Source of the DNA: Ptychodera flava
Lineage: Eukaryota; Hemichordata; Enteropneusta; Ptychoderidae
NCBI RefSeq assembly: GCF_041260155.1
Contig: NW_027248277.1
Coordinates: 21,087,877-21,151,876 of the forward strand
Direction: 5' to 3'
DNA length: 64,000 bases
Made by a program: the position numbers and the translations under genes. Shown here piece by piece: positions 23,149 through 35,837 of the stretch (position 1 is its first letter; each line of letters starts with the position of its first letter). Below the pieces are notes generated by a model. The model did not search any database and had not been told where the DNA came from. It saw nothing but the letters and a program-made list of their open reading frames with translations.

Positions 23149-23690
23149 ATTTTAATTTTCAAATTATCAACTTTTCCTACTTGTCGAGCAACATTCCATC
23201 TGCTCCAGCGTATGGTGTATATGTTTCACAGCTCCTTAGATACTGTAGAGCCTGTGAGTCATATGATTTTCGAGAACGATATGCCTCATTGGCTTATAAG
23301 TTAGTGAGACAGGGCTTCTCGGAAAGTACACTTGCAAGATCTTTTAAGAAATTCTATGGTAGATAGGGGGACATAGTTTCCAAATATGACACATTTCTGT
23401 TACACAAATGATTCGTGACAGTATTCCCATTGTTGACCTTATACGGTAGCTTCACTGAGTTGCCATTGATTTGGAAACTTTAGGGCCATGCTTGACGAGT
23501 GTATCATGCTAACAGGGTACGTTTACCCGTTACGGACACCTGGTACCACCACTTATGATTACATTTGTGGTTCAAGACCGTCCTTCGTTATCTTGTAAAT
23601 ATTTTCTTTTTGATATTTATACTAAAGAACCTGGTAATTTATTACCTTGTCTGATTTGGATTATTGAATTTGCTTTGATGTCATATTCTT
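23149..23690 (+). mobile_element. Retroelement fossil: C-terminal reverse-transcriptase-type fragment
   Basis: Around 23163-23400 the plus strand encodes residues resembling the C-terminal segment found after the polymerase domain in some retroelements: SSNIPSAPAYGVYVSQLLRY, then a CRACESYDF stretch and RSFKKFYGR. The equivalent place in unit 5 (near 58160-58180) has the flanking TATAGAA-rich text without this ~540 bp, so it looks like a short broken insertion made after the units separated. The family is not resolved. Confidence 0.5.
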
Positions 23691-23896
23691 ATAGAAATCT
23701 ATAGAAAACAATGACTCTATTTAAAATTTATAGAAGTCTATGCAACATTTTCGTAAGAGTTAACACAACACATATATCTATAAGGTGCAGTTGTTAAAAT
23801 GTCAGTTCTAGCCTGGACCAAAGATTCACTTGTCAACAATATGAGTAAAATATACATGTGCAGGCACAGTCGAGTGCTCAACACTGCACGTACAGG

Positions 23897-23936
23897 GTCA
23901 ATACACAGATCCTCGTCTGTTACCAACATATCCACA
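23897..23936 (-). pseudogene. Decayed C-terminal EGF exon (unit 2)
   Basis: The minus strand starts after an acceptor CTTACAG with GTGTCCTTGTGGATATGTTG, homologous to the intact exon at 37429-37484. An 8-nt deletion after GGATATGTTGGT shifts the frame and removes the last EGF cysteine. The same deletion is present in the unit 5 copy. Confidence 0.55.
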
Positions 23937-24451
23937 AGGACACCTGTAAGTAAAAATATGTACTGACAGATATCAGAAGACAGACCTGCATACTCAATTG
24001 ATATACATACCTATATCAAAATGGAAATTAATCTTAATCAAAAAGTTTATCAAACATAAGTAATGCAGTGAGACAGTGAAAATTGCAAGCAATTAGGTTA
24101 TTAAGAGCACGTAAGGAGTGCAAAGCAATAAAAAAACAGTGGGTTCACGATACAGTGGTGACCAAAACCTGACAGTATGGTGGGTGCAAAATAATAGAAT
24201 TTGTAAATTAAGTAGCCAAAATAATTAGATTATAAGTGGCAGATTTGGTAACATAGTAACTAATTAAAGCAATTGCCAAGGATTTAGCCACAAAATTTTA
24301 ACTAAGAGACCAAATCTGAAATCACAGGTAAGGAAGTCATCAAAAACTTGATACTATGCTACAGAAATGGTAACAATGTATAAACCAAACTTACTGGATA
24401 CAAAGTAACAGACTTTTGCAACAATGTAACAAAACAAATGAAATTAGGTCA

Positions 24452-24672
24452 GGCCCAAAAAAATAACAGGTTTGTTTCTGGTCATTGACATGTGGCAAAA
24501 ATGATGCGGTGACGCAATTTTTTTCCAATTTGTTTTAAATTTTGGGTGGAATTTGATACATTTTCCCCTTTTTTCCATAGGGGCAAATGAAAAACAGGAA
24601 AAAAAAGAGTTGACACACACACTTTGAAATGATGCGCGCCATGACCAGAAACAAATCAATTTTTTTTTGGCC
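24452..24672. mobile_element. 221-bp MITE, TCA duplication (PIF/Harbinger-like)
   Basis: The left end GGCCCAAAAAAATAACAGG and the reverse complement of the right end GGCCAAAAAAAAATTGAT lead into a shared TTTGTTTCTGGTCAT. TCA flanks both sides (24449-24451 and 24673-24675). Units 4 and 5 show the unfilled site (GAAATTAGGTCA at 49171 and 59580 running straight on). A 3-bp duplication with GGCC ends fits PIF/Harbinger. There is no coding capacity. Confidence 0.75.
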
Positions 24673-24719
24673 TCACAGAACTAGTAACAAAGTAACCAAT
24701 ATTACAGCATACAATTGTG

Positions 24720-26900
24720 TGGAATGTGGAAATTCATTAGCCTGTCACAAACTCTGTCCTATGAGGCCTGCATAGGCATGACAGAGCAGAGAGAGTTGTC
24801 AGTGAAAGGAGTTACAACACTAATGAGAACGGAACTCAACCCCTATTCTAAGAAATATTATAAGTAGTAGAGCATAGTGATGTGTTGTTGATCCTATTCA
24901 CCCATCAAATACTAAATGTAGCGGTCCATCTTCCAATAATTTAATAGGAATAAGACTATTGTGGTCGTAGGATTCATGGTGTAAAAGACGCTTGAATGTG
25001 AACAGTTTAGTCCGATTGAGGAATATGTTGTCATGCTTACATGTTGTTGCTTCAGTCAACATGACAACTTGGTATGGCAAATGTATATAACCTTAATGAA
25101 CTGTCAATTTAAAAAAACATATCAAGTATAATTATAACGCATAAACTTTATTTACAACTTGTGTTACACATAAAATAGCTCTCTTAAATAAGTTATTTCT
25201 CTTGAGAAAATCTAATAACAAAACTCGACATAATAATAACAGCACACAACTGTGTAAAAATTGTAAAACAACAAAAAGTGTAATGGCAAACACACACTGC
25301 CAAAACTCAGAAATCTGATAGAGGCAGAATGGTAGAGGCATGGACAAAAATAATACATTTCACCTGTTTCTGGTTTCTGAACATTTTTAAAAGGTAAAAT
25401 AATCAAGATGCACTCTTTCTTTTTCTAATTTTCATAATCACAAGCAATTCTTTCATTTCAAGCTTGCCAAACATTCATTCTAATTTAAACTCTGGGTGCT
25501 GAGGTTTCACGCTCACTGAGCATTTTTTCTAAATAAGTAAATCCTATAGCTATACATCTTGTACAGCATTGTTGAACTTCACAATTTTCTGTTTTTCACA
25601 CTGAAAATATTTTTCAGAATTACTGGAAGCTAGAAATGAACATTAAAATTCAATATTTGGACTCAACAAGTAAGTCAAATTGTCATTTCTCTTCACATGA
25701 AATCAAATTTTGTTGAACTAGGACTCAAATTAAATAACGTACTTTCAAATTACAATTTTCATACGTCTCTGCTGTTCATTTCATGATATTAAACTATTAC
25801 CACATTGTTCAAAATCCTCCATTGTTAAATTGTAGCACTGATATCATTTGCAGTCTTCATTATTGAGGGTAAAATGTGAGCAACATTTTATGTTGTTTAT
25901 CACTTGACTGGCAAGTCAAAAGACGATGCCACTACAAGGACCCCATCAACATCCACCACAACGACACATCCAATGTCTCATATTATGACTTTGATAAGGG
26001 TTTAGGATGGATATCAAGGAAGTAACTGTGGTTGAACCACCATTAGTAGGACTTATGACTGTAGTAAAGAAAGACATATTGTTATTTTGACTTCAGCATA
26101 CGGAATAACAAAGTAAGTTGGAAGAAGTAACATTTGTATCACCTTTTATAGACCTTAATTAATTTTACAGAAATGGACAAAGCTGTAACAAAGTAGCAAA
26201 GAAAAAATAAATTCTTTGGCACATTTCTTTCTAAATTCTAGCTGCCTTTGGCACTTTTTATTCTATTTACATTGCTTTTTCATCTGAAAAAATTGAATAC
26301 TGCTAGGTAATTTTCATGGCAAAATGTAAACAAAACGCTTCATGACAAGCACACACAATAATGTATCTTTTTGATACATAAATAAGACATATTCAAGATA
26401 TTGGCATCAAGTCTTTGATTGGCTGTTGGTTTACCAAATTATACTGATTAGCCAATCAAGTAGCTTCTTACAAAGCCAATGCAAATTAAAGCATGAATGG
26501 CTGACTATGATTGGATGACTGTAAATAGTGAAGGCTGGCAAGTTATAATCTTCTCTCTTGTGGAAGATTAGATAATAGCACACATGATTTCAAAAGTCAT
26601 CATTATTTCAAACATTACAGTCTGAAAAATAACAATAAATAGAAAATGTATCACTCAACAAAATTGCAAATAAATCACAACACAAAAGTACCCATTTCTT
26701 ACTTTCACAGGATGTGATGAAAAATTATAAGGCGTGCAAAGAAAGGTAAGTTTTGTAGTGGTCATTAACTACAAACAATCTTACTTTTGGATTGAAAGTA
26801 CCGTGTTTTGTACAAGCAGACATCATACTGTAAAGAGTTTTGACAAGGTTCAAATGAGAAAAGTTGTAAGAAATCCTCTGATTATCACTCTTCATAATTG
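24720..26900. other. Shared non-coding module, unit 2
   Basis: Paralogous to 39080-41330 and 49350-51960. It contains the CCAAT/octamer block listed separately. No gene is supported. Confidence 0.5.
26414..26540. promoter_or_regulatory. CCAAT- and octamer-rich block, unit 2
   Basis: Within ~130 bp: TTGATTGGCTG, TTAGCCAATCAAG, AAGCCAATGCAAAT and GATTGGATGAC. This gives four CCAAT/ATTGG cores plus a perfect octamer ATGCAAAT (26479-26486). The block recurs at 40790-40920 and 51058-51190. In unit 3 it lies upstream of the intact minus-strand EGF gene, so it is a candidate promoter. Confidence 0.4.
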
Positions 26901-27249
26901 AGGACTTTCTTGATGATGTACTTCTGAGGACAACAGAACTGTCCTTATTTTGTTGATAAAATCAATGTTTTTCTTAGAAGATGTACTTCGACTAAAGGTT
27001 ACATGATAAAATTTGGAAGTAATAGATGGGAGCAGTTTGAGGTTTATGGACAAATGCCTGTTTTGGGAACAATATCAACTGGTCTTCTTGTCCATAAATA
27101 AGAGACCTGCAGTATTTGAATTTTTGTTCAAGTTTTTGCCTTTTAGCCCCTGCCATCAAAGCTTGGTAGACATGAAAATTCACGGTTTTTTTTCAGATAC
27201 TCGTGTAAATTTTGAAGTATTTATGTGTGATAGTTTAGTAATGTTGGTT

Positions 27250-27412
27250 ACCTGCAAATGTAAGCTCATCTGCTTTCCTTTGCACTGCACTTGTTTTTGA
27301 GGGTATTTTGTAATGTTGCAACTTTCAGATATAGGTCACCTAACTCTTTTGATAATTTCGAACAATTAAAAGATCTCATTCTCTCAAATTAGTTTCAATC
27401 ATGTTCAAAATG
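27250..27412. mobile_element. Older, decayed copy of the 212-bp MITE family
   Basis: TGCAAATGTAAGCTCATCTG, the CACTTGTTTTT run, TTGTAATGTTGCAAC and the end CAAATTAGTTTCAATC match the interior and right end of 17535-17746. Equivalent copies sit at 41565-41722, 52305-52460 and 61637-61790, so this insertion predates the split of units 3-6. Confidence 0.6.
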
Positions 27413-28112
27413 AACGTCAGTTTGTGTGAAAACTTGGTGAATTTATGAGAAATAAATAGTGAGAATGGATATAGGTGCCTTGCTGTTTAACAGAGTGTCT
27501 GACACGTAACTTTTGTCACAGAAATCAGTGTTTTAGAGATATGCAAGCCTAACATGGATACAACATTCAACATCGCTTTGGTAGTTTCATATCACATGGT
27601 TTTTGATAAGTTTGGTAAATTTACAGAAATGTCGGTATCTTTACTTGCATATGCAAAATTATACTCGTGCTGGTATGGTATGGTATAAAGGCAATGGTAT
27701 GATGTGATTGATGGTTGAACCCAGCGTCATTAAATAATGTTCTTGTACATGTCTCAACTATTTCAACAAAAAATTCATGTCTTCCAGCGTGACAGTTTTG
27801 AAAAATAATTTGATTTATGAGAAAGATGTTGGGGAGATGTATTTCTCAGTTATGATTTTACATCTAATTTATTATAGACCCGATGAATACATTTGACAAC
27901 AGCACTGGTTCCTTTAATGTCTCAGACAAATTTACACCTTTGACTGCAAATAATCCATTCCATCCATACTGTTCTCTATAGAATTGTAGGACCTGTGCAC
28001 TGCAAAATGGGGATGACAGGGTGGCTTAAGCTATCTATCCATTCATTCATAGTTAGAAAAGTACTGACATAATGATAATCTGACATAATTCTCTGGAAGT
28101 CTTCAAAGACAC
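27413..28112. other. 5' flanking block of array unit 3
   Basis: No gene seen. Positions 27471-27787 are almost identical to 61851-62167 (two differences in 317 bp by eye). Confidence 0.55.
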
Positions 28113-28124
28113 CCTGTTCTGTAA

Positions 28125-28241
28125 ATGGAAGATTCCGTGACCTGGCTGACATCCACTAGAAGTACTCCGTTCCAAGCCTGCTTGGACCAGCTCCATTTTC
28201 CAGGGTGTAGTCAAGTGTACTGTTGTTTGTGCTGTCTATAG
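28125..28241 (+). other. Leader-like block with 38-codon ORF, unit 3
   Basis: Same ORF length and start as at 7325, with a few substitutions (ACATCC for ACGACC; CCA for CAA). The block ends near GTGTATCGGTCGGTACTG, where a donor could lie. Confidence 0.35.
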
Positions 28242-28929
28242 AGTATATTCCAGTTGGATAGTGTATCGGTCGGTACTGTTAAAGAAGACAAAATGTTTAA
28301 CGATTAAATTGAAATATAATTCTATAATAAATTTCCAAAACTGCTTTTCATAATCAACTGAGTAAATGCCAGATCATGTGACATATTATAGCTGACACAG
28401 TAACTTGTGGTGATATGCTGAAACCCTGTTTTATGGAATTTCAAACAAAAATAATGGGAACGTAAATGTTCAATCAGTGTGATAATGATTTTAATAATTT
28501 CTTAGGAGAAAAATCAAATAATAAAGTTATGACTGTGACTATTGCTTCATCTGTGTTGAGGTTTGTCAGGAATGACAAAATTCACTGGGGATTTAAATGT
28601 AACATAGACTTGAGATTTGACATAGTTTTTGCTGCAATTTATCATATTTCATGTACATGACATTTTACATATGTGTGACATAGTGACATAGTCTTTCTTA
28701 GACGATGTTGAAATGAAACATTGTACTCCAAAAATAACCAACATGCTTATTTGTGTTCAATAATTCATAAAATTTGCAGAAAACATTAAACTTCATAAGA
28801 CATGAAAAGCTATAGAGTAATGCATTTATGGAAGAGTTTTGAATATCAAAGCGTCAATAACACTTGACTCACATTTAGCTTGATGTGGCAGGCCAGAGTG
28901 AGTATACTTAACAAAGTTTACCCCTGGGA

Positions 28930-29610
28930 ACATGCACACCAAGTTTCAAAGCAATCAGATGAGCGATTTCAGAGAAAATGATTTTTTGACCAAAAATGGG
29001 GAAAATTGCCCCAAAAATACAAATATGAAAATTTCACCACAATTTGAAGACAATCAACCAAGTATGCGCCTATGTACATGCTTACCAAGTTTGAATGCAA
29101 TCAGAATAGTTAATTTTGAGAAAATGATATTTTGACCAAAAATGGGAAAACTTGCCCCAAAAATACAACTTTCAAAATTTCACCAAAATTTGAACAAATA
29201 TAACTAAAGTAACCTGCATACCAAGTTTCAATCAAAGCTGGCCAGTGGTTACAGAGTTTTAGCATTTTACATGATTTTCCTTTGTTTTACTTCACTTGCA
29301 TATTTTTGACACTGACATTTTCATTTGAACAAAATCATATCTTCACCTGTGCACCAAATACTAAGAAAGATTGTTGGTGCTGCGGTTTAGGAGTTTTTGA
29401 TGTGGATGGACATACATCTGCACATACTAACATACATACATACACATATGTACATACATATACAGACATAAAGACGCCACCGACCTACCATATAAGCTCT
29501 CTTTGGTATACATACCTATACAAAATGTGAGCTAAAAATGATAAGACACATATTTCAAATAAACATATTTTGACCAAAAAATGGAAAGAATGTCCCAAAA
29601 TCCTATCTAA
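28930..29610. repeat. Imperfect ~170-bp tandem repeat, unit 3 only
   Basis: The series CCAAGTTTCAAAGCAATCAG, GAGAAAATGATTTTTTGACC, AAAAATGGGGAAAATTGCCC, AAATTTCACC recurs near 28940, 29085 and, weaker, 29555. Units 1, 4, 5 and 6 lack this stretch, so it entered unit 3 after duplication. Unclassified. Confidence 0.6.
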
Positions 29611-30052
29611 AAATTTCACCCAACTGTTTTGCAAGCTTATTTACGTCATCACCAGGAATTTCTATTATTAATTTGAAGGCCAATTGTGGAGCAGTTTCTG
29701 AGCGGATGACCTAAGTATCAAAATATTACAAATAAATTCATTAAAAATTTGCAATTGCAGATTTCATCACAATATGGATACGTCCCACTTATACCACCAC
29801 ATGGTTCCTGTATCCCAAATATCAAAGAAAGCCAATCAATATTCCTAAGTTTTTAGTTTTTTACCATTTTGGGCTCATCTGCATAGTTTTGAAGCAGACA
29901 AACTTATCTAACAGACTACCCATCTACAAGCCATAATGTTTCTACATACCAAATACCAACATGATAGACCCATGGCAGTGGTTTGCGAGTTATTTGAGCG
30001 TACATACATACATAAATACATACATATATATATATACATACATACACATCTC
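29404..30052. repeat. CATA/TACA microsatellites with intervening non-coding DNA
   Basis: Runs of CATACATA at 29410-29462 and ACATACATACATAAATACAT at 29999-30052. Nothing coding is seen between them. A similar simple-repeat patch (CTAT/CATC) lies at 30670-30722. Confidence 0.6.
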
Positions 30053-30930
30053 CAGCCTGTAAGTACAACTCCAGATTGTCATACATTATGTGGACAAATA
30101 GGATCGAGTTAAAATAACTTCCATGTAGCCTGTCAACACATCAACTATCTGTTTACAATGCAAAGTTGTTGTTAACATCCGCATTCTAGATCTGATCTAC
30201 ATATGAATTCCGGAACTGATCTCCCTTTGAAACTTGTTAGACAGTTTGTCTTGTAGGCAAATCTGACCGTTGTTTGATCAAAATTATTGAATTTATCCTC
30301 ACCATATGTTATTTAACTCCAAGCACCCTAAAAACAATTTCAAAACAACAAGAAAAGTGAAAGAAAATATTTTTTTTCCCAAAGGATAACATTGCTGATT
30401 GCATTGTGATTTAAGAGGTATTTTATATGTGAGCATACCAGGTAGCAAATACAATGGCAAGGGGCATAATGATTGCTTGCTAGATATTTCACAAAGTGTT
30501 GTAAAAAATGCAAAATTCATGAAAAAGAATAATTTACAGATATCATAATGAAACAGGAAAAATACGCATCAACTTTAGCAAAGGTACTTGAGTAGCTAAT
30601 ATTATTCATATGACATACATACTGGTGAATTTACATACATACTCAGCCAACTGATGCAATAGTTCTTATGGAATCAATCAATCAATCTGTCTATATATCC
30701 ATCCATCTATCTATCTATCTATAACATTTTCAACAAATATCAGCAAATGAAAGCAGCTGGTGAATGTTATATTGCACAGCTTGTGCACCAGAAAATACCT
30801 CAGTTTAGATGCTATATGAAATGAGGTCCTACTAGAAGTCAGTTTAAAATCACTTTGTCAACAACGGCATTGTTGTGAAAGTGACCTCCAACCTCAGTCA
30901 CATGTCGGTATTTATACTATGTGGATCGCC

Positions 30931-31135
30931 TGATCAAGAAATAGGTCACCAAGAACTCCCTAGATGAGTGTATGAAATCAAATAAGAATTTGCTTTACTA
31001 CAATACTAATGTCTGTTGGTGAGTCATGTGACACCATTAACAGTATTTGCAATATCTTGCTGAGGGGCCTCATCCGGTATCTGCTATCGGCTCTGCACCT
31101 GTCTCCAGTTGGTTAACTAGACACACCTATGCACA
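30931..31135 (+). promoter_or_regulatory. Conserved proximal 5' region of TRIM copy 3
   Basis: Shared TGATCAAGAAATAGGTCACC block, AP-1-like TGAGTCA at 31020-31026 with overlapping CATGTG, and a CTGTCTCCAG possible acceptor. Confidence 0.45.
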
Positions 31136-33326
31136 ATGGCTGCTGCATCTGAACGCAAAGTTTTGGAAGAAATCGGTGAAGATTTCCTGTGTTGCACCAT
31201 CTGTCTGGAGCAGTTCAAGTCTCCTAAAATTCTACCATGTCTGCATACATTCTGTGAGCAGTGTTTAGTCACACTGGTTGAAAAGACTGGATCTCTAAAC
31301 TGTCCAGAATGTCGACAGCAATATCAGCTTCCTGTTGGAGGAGTGCCAGCGATAAAAGGCAACTTCTTTATGAGCAATCTGATTGAGATATTCAAGCAAC
31401 GACTGGAGTCTATGCAGGGAACTGAGATCAAATGTGAAGGCTGCCAACAGAATACAGCGACTCACAGGTGTGTTGAGTGTAAACACTATCTCTGTGATAA
31501 CTGTGTTAGGGCACATAAAAATCTGCCACTAACACGTATACATCAACTTATGACCAAGGCAGAATATGAAACAGCAAAGTCTACCAGTCCTGTGACACTA
31601 CACGCAGTGGAATATTGCAATGTTCATCCTAAGAATGAAATTGAATTCTACTGTGAAACCTGTCAGGTACCTGTCTGTACAAACTGCACCATAGTCAATC
31701 ACCGCATACCAGAACACGTACACAGAGACTTGAAAGATGCAGCAGATGAGTATCTTACAGAATTGAAAGCCATGGTTGACAAACTGAAAGTGAAAGAACA
31801 GGAAGCTGAAAAGAACAAAACCCTGGCCAAGCAGATACACACTGATCTTACAGAGCAGTGCAGCAGAGAAGAAAGCAAGGTGAGAATGAAAGCAGAAGTA
31901 ATCATCAAGAAAATAAAAAGAGAAGAGCAGAGACTGATAGATGAACTGAAAAACAATTACAAAATGAAAATTAAAAGAGCAGCTGCTGATATCGATGAGA
32001 TGGAATTAAAACATGGTAATATTAAGAGTGCAGGCAATTACATAGAGACACTGATGCATCATGGGAATGCTGCTCAACTTCTCTCAACAAAGGGTGATGT
32101 TGGCACTCGTATCAAGCAACTGATTACCATGGAAACTACAGTGAAAGCTGAACATGACGACTTTATATTCACACCACATGATGAATTGTCTGAGCATGGA
32201 ATTCTGGGAATACTGAAATCTGATGTGTGTATGTCAAAGTGTACAGTTGAAAACATTCCAAAACAACTCCTGAAAGGTGACTCTGCAGACCTACTGATCA
32301 CAACCAGAAATTCCACAGGAAAACAAGTCATCCCAAAACAAAAAGTGAAAGCCAAGGTAAAGAAACCTGATGCATCATGGGTAGACATCAATGTAGCTGA
32401 TAACAGAGATAGTACACACACAGTGAAAGTGTCTGGACAATTGGATGGAAAATATCAAGTTACCATGACAATAGGAAATCAACCAATACCAGGCTGTCCT
32501 GTCATCATACCTGTCATCAAAGGATTGGTGAAGACCATTGGCAGTGAAGGAAGTGCTAGGGGACAGTACAGCTGTCCCAATGGTGTGGCCATAAACAAAG
32601 ACAGAGACATTGTCACTGCTGACTGAGGCAATAATAGGTTGCAGATAATTACCAGAGAGGGATCATTTAAGAAAATTTCGAAATTCAAACATTTTAACAA
32701 ACCTTTCAGACCATGGGATATAGCTATATCAAGTGATAATACACACTATAGTTTAGATTACAACAATAATCAAATAGTTGTCAATGATGAGAATGGACAT
32801 GTCATCAGATGCTTTGGACAAAATGAGTTGAAAAATCCATATGGTATTGGGATTAGTCCTGTAGATGGCAATGTCTATGTGACAGACTATGGTGGGAATT
32901 GTGTCAGAGTTTATACACAACATGGTAAATACCTTAGGTCATTTTGGTCAAGAGGTGAAGGTCAAGGGCAATTCAATTGGCCCTGGGGTGTAGTCATAGC
33001 AACTACTGGAATGGTATTTGTAGCAGACTACAATAACAAGCGTATCCAGGTATTCAATGCAGATGACCAGTATTTGTATTCCTTTGATTGTCAGATGGGG
33101 TAAGCCAAAGGGAATAGCAATTGAAAATGATAAATATGTCTATGTTACTACTGACTTTCCCAGCAGTCTACTGAAGTTTGAGAGTAGTGGTAAGTTTGTT
33201 TGTCGTATTGATAGTGATAGTGATGGGCTGAACTGCCCCACTGGTATAGCACTGACAGATGATGTACCTTGCAGGGTGGTTGTAGCTGATAGGAACAACC
33301 ACTGCATCAAAGTGTTTGTACAGTGA
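31136..33326 (+). pseudogene. TRIM-NHL copy 3, with in-frame TGA and a later frameshift
   Basis: The first 496 codons are open and encode complete RING, two B-boxes, coiled coil, filamin domain and the start of NHL repeat 1. Codon 497 is TGA at 32624-32626 (copy 2 has ACA, Thr, there; flanks align without gaps). The same frame then continues to about 33094. There a net loss of 14 nt relative to copies 4 and 5 (CAGATGGGGTAAGCCAAAGG here) shifts the frame; the last two NHL repeats are open in another frame to the TGA at 33324. Two independent lesions make read-through unlikely to rescue the protein. A truncated RING/B-box/coiled-coil/filamin product without the propeller remains possible and could act as a dimerising competitor (inference). 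Confidence 0.88.
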
Positions 33327-35600
33327 TAACATCACAATAAATTGTACCAGACTGTGTTTTGTTGACATTGGTCAGATCCAGAGACATTTTTGATCTACAT
33401 CTTTCAAATGCAAATGATATGTACTGAATATCTGTTCATCTTTTACAAGCAATTTAATCAAAACATTGATATGTTGCAGAAGAAAGGAAAAAATTCAATA
33501 CCCTTACAACAGTTTTTGATTTAGGCCTATTCTTGGGATAAAAAACCTTCAAAATGCAAACAAGTAAAACAAAGGCTTTTTCATGATTTGATCACACTCA
33601 ATCACATTTGATTTGTTACTGGTTTGCAGTTTTTGCACTCAGTTAATAAATGAGCAGGTTTCACAGACATATTTATTTTCTCTTTATTCATGAAGGAACT
33701 TTTTATTCACATCATATTCTTCTACTGTTCGAAAAAGTGACTTTTTTCAACTTTACTTGGTTCATTTGTCATAACAAAGCTGGGTAGATGGACGTAATTG
33801 TGTGTAAAGAGAATTTTTGTTCCATATTTACTTTGGAAGTTCACCAAGAATGTGCCTCTGAGACAGATATTTAGACTCTCAAATTTTTAATTCTTTTCTG
33901 ATCAGCCACTTTTGGGGGTTGATTTTAAAATGTTGGAGTAAGAAAAATTTTCACTGTCTCAGTATTTCAAAAGTTGTAAATTTTATTTTCCCCATAGAGT
34001 TGACGCAGGCATTGGGACATTTTGAAATATCAAGTATCGGTAAATATTGGGTTATTTAATTCCCTGGTATCAACATTTGCATGGTGATCCCCAAATATAT
34101 TCTTGCTTTTGAAATAAATCAGTTGAAAATTTGCTTGAGAAAACTTAAGTCTTTCATTTTTGAGGCATAAACTACCTTAAAGGATAGCAGTTGTAGTCTT
34201 TATAATACTCATAGTATTTTTTCCATTTAAAAAAATTAATTCCTTCCCATTCTCACCACAGAATGCATTTCACAGAAAGTAGATAAATATTCAATACAAT
34301 GTAAGCAAGCCTTTCAACATTTTCAGATTTGTGTAAGCTTACTTATACTAATTTTATTTTACTTTTGAGACTTTTGAATAGAAAAGACAGATAAATGTTT
34401 TAGTTTCCACATTTCATTGTCTCGAAGTAAACATCCGTAACTTCAACCCTTACTATTTCATGAATTGAAATTAACCAAATTTGTAATATTTGATGCTGCA
34501 TAACAACTGTTTATTTAGACTTTGCATTATTGGTTGACAGTCTAAAGTTATATTTTTTTAACATGTAGCGTAACAATTTTGTGACTCGGTTTTATTTTGT
34601 TTTGTGTTAATGTATTTTCTGTGTGTAATTGTTCCTATACTTAAAGCAATAAATCAGTAATTTCTTCATTCAATATAAAATGTAACCATGTCACTGATGT
34701 CTAAGCTAAGATGGACTGGTTTGTACTCATAGGTTATTTCACTGTATGACACAGACAGCATGTAAAGTCAGTAAGACTAACAATCTCAAAATGTTTACTC
34801 TCTTGTTATGTTTATACTAATTTATTGCAATATAAAAGCTGAAATGGTCCAAGGCCACTACTCACTTAAACATCACCACTATGCAGTTAAAACATCGATC
34901 ATGGAAAAATAACATTATGGGAAAGAATAATTGGGTGATTGCTGTTCAGGTTTTCAGAACCTACATGATATCCTCGGTATCAAGGAACAGAATGGAAAGG
35001 AGTCAGTGATTGTCCCCCTAAAATAAAACAACAACAAAAACAAAACAAAACAACAACAACAACAACAACAAACAACTTGGTGTGCACTTGTATAGCCCTA
35101 ATGCTGCAAGGACAGTACGCCATGAACCTTGAACTCTAAGGGATAGTCTTTGAACACAAAACAAAAGAGTATTATGTAGTAATACAAAGCTATTGCATTG
35201 ATATGCCATCTACCAGACTAAATACATAGAAAAATATCAGCTCTGAGTTAAAATGAAGACACTGGACCATGCATGTGCACTGATATGCTCATCCCCATAG
35301 AGAAACATATTTTTTCAACAATCTATTTATTATCGTTTGCATTCTGTTTGAGGTCAGATCTCTGCATTATATCAAAGGTCACAACGGGATCAAGGTTCAA
35401 TTGGTAGATAGTAAATCCATTGGTCAAAAGAGCCACCTCCTGCAAACTTTTAATCTCCTTACCAATTTCACCCCTATTCCTTATATAAAGGTCAAACTTT
35501 GCCCTAGAAAACAATGGAGTTAGGCCAAACCATGGTGGTGAAAGGGTAAACCATTGACCATGGTACATTACCATGGATTTCGATACCAACTTGAACCTTC
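33327..35600 (+). other. 3' flank of TRIM copy 3
   Basis: Paralogous to the flanks of copies 1, 2 and 5. An (AAC)n/(AAAAC)n stretch lies at 35027-35076. No gene is supported on either strand until the minus-strand exon at 35648. Confidence 0.5.
34648..34653 (+). terminator. Conserved distal poly(A) signal, copy 3
   Basis: AATAAA in TTAAAGCAATAAATCAGTAA, 1.33 kb after the stop. Homologous to the signals of copies 1, 2 and 5. Confidence 0.45.
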
Positions 35601-35647
35601 ATACCCTAGATTGTTAATGAAAGAGTCCAATCTACTGAAAAACTTAC

Positions 35648-35837
35648 CCTAAGTTCAACATCACCAGGACGTTCTCCTATCACTGGATCTCTCCTATTTG
35701 CATGTTGTTGTTCAAGTTCTAGTTTTTCAAAATCCCTATCATGGAGTGTGGCTCTGAGTAACCCAGGCTGATACCTTGATGACCACAGCAACTCATTCAC
35801 ATCTTCTTCTCTAGGTGTTGGCACATCAAGTTTTTTC
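35648..35837 (-). CDS. Cytoplasmic-tail exon of an EGF/transmembrane protein
   Basis: On the minus strand a TTTTGTCAG acceptor precedes 35837 and a GTAAGT donor follows 35648. The exon is 190 nt. It enters in phase 2 from the transmembrane exon and leaves in phase 0. It encodes a polar, acidic/basic tail: RKKLDVPTPREEDVNEL, LLWSSRYQPGLLRA, and a Glu/Gln-rich end (FEKLELEQQHANRRDP). A dibasic stop-transfer stretch at the start fits a cytosolic side. If the donor is not used the frame ends at a TAG at 35606, 14 codons on, so this may be the last coding exon. The motif WSSRYQPG is not one I recognise. Decayed copies lie at 48097-48269 and 57425-57612. Confidence 0.72.

Noticed and set aside
32624-32626. 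Selenocysteine or programmed read-through at the TGA of copy 3
   Set aside because: Other copies have a Thr codon there, and a second lesion lies 470 bp downstream.
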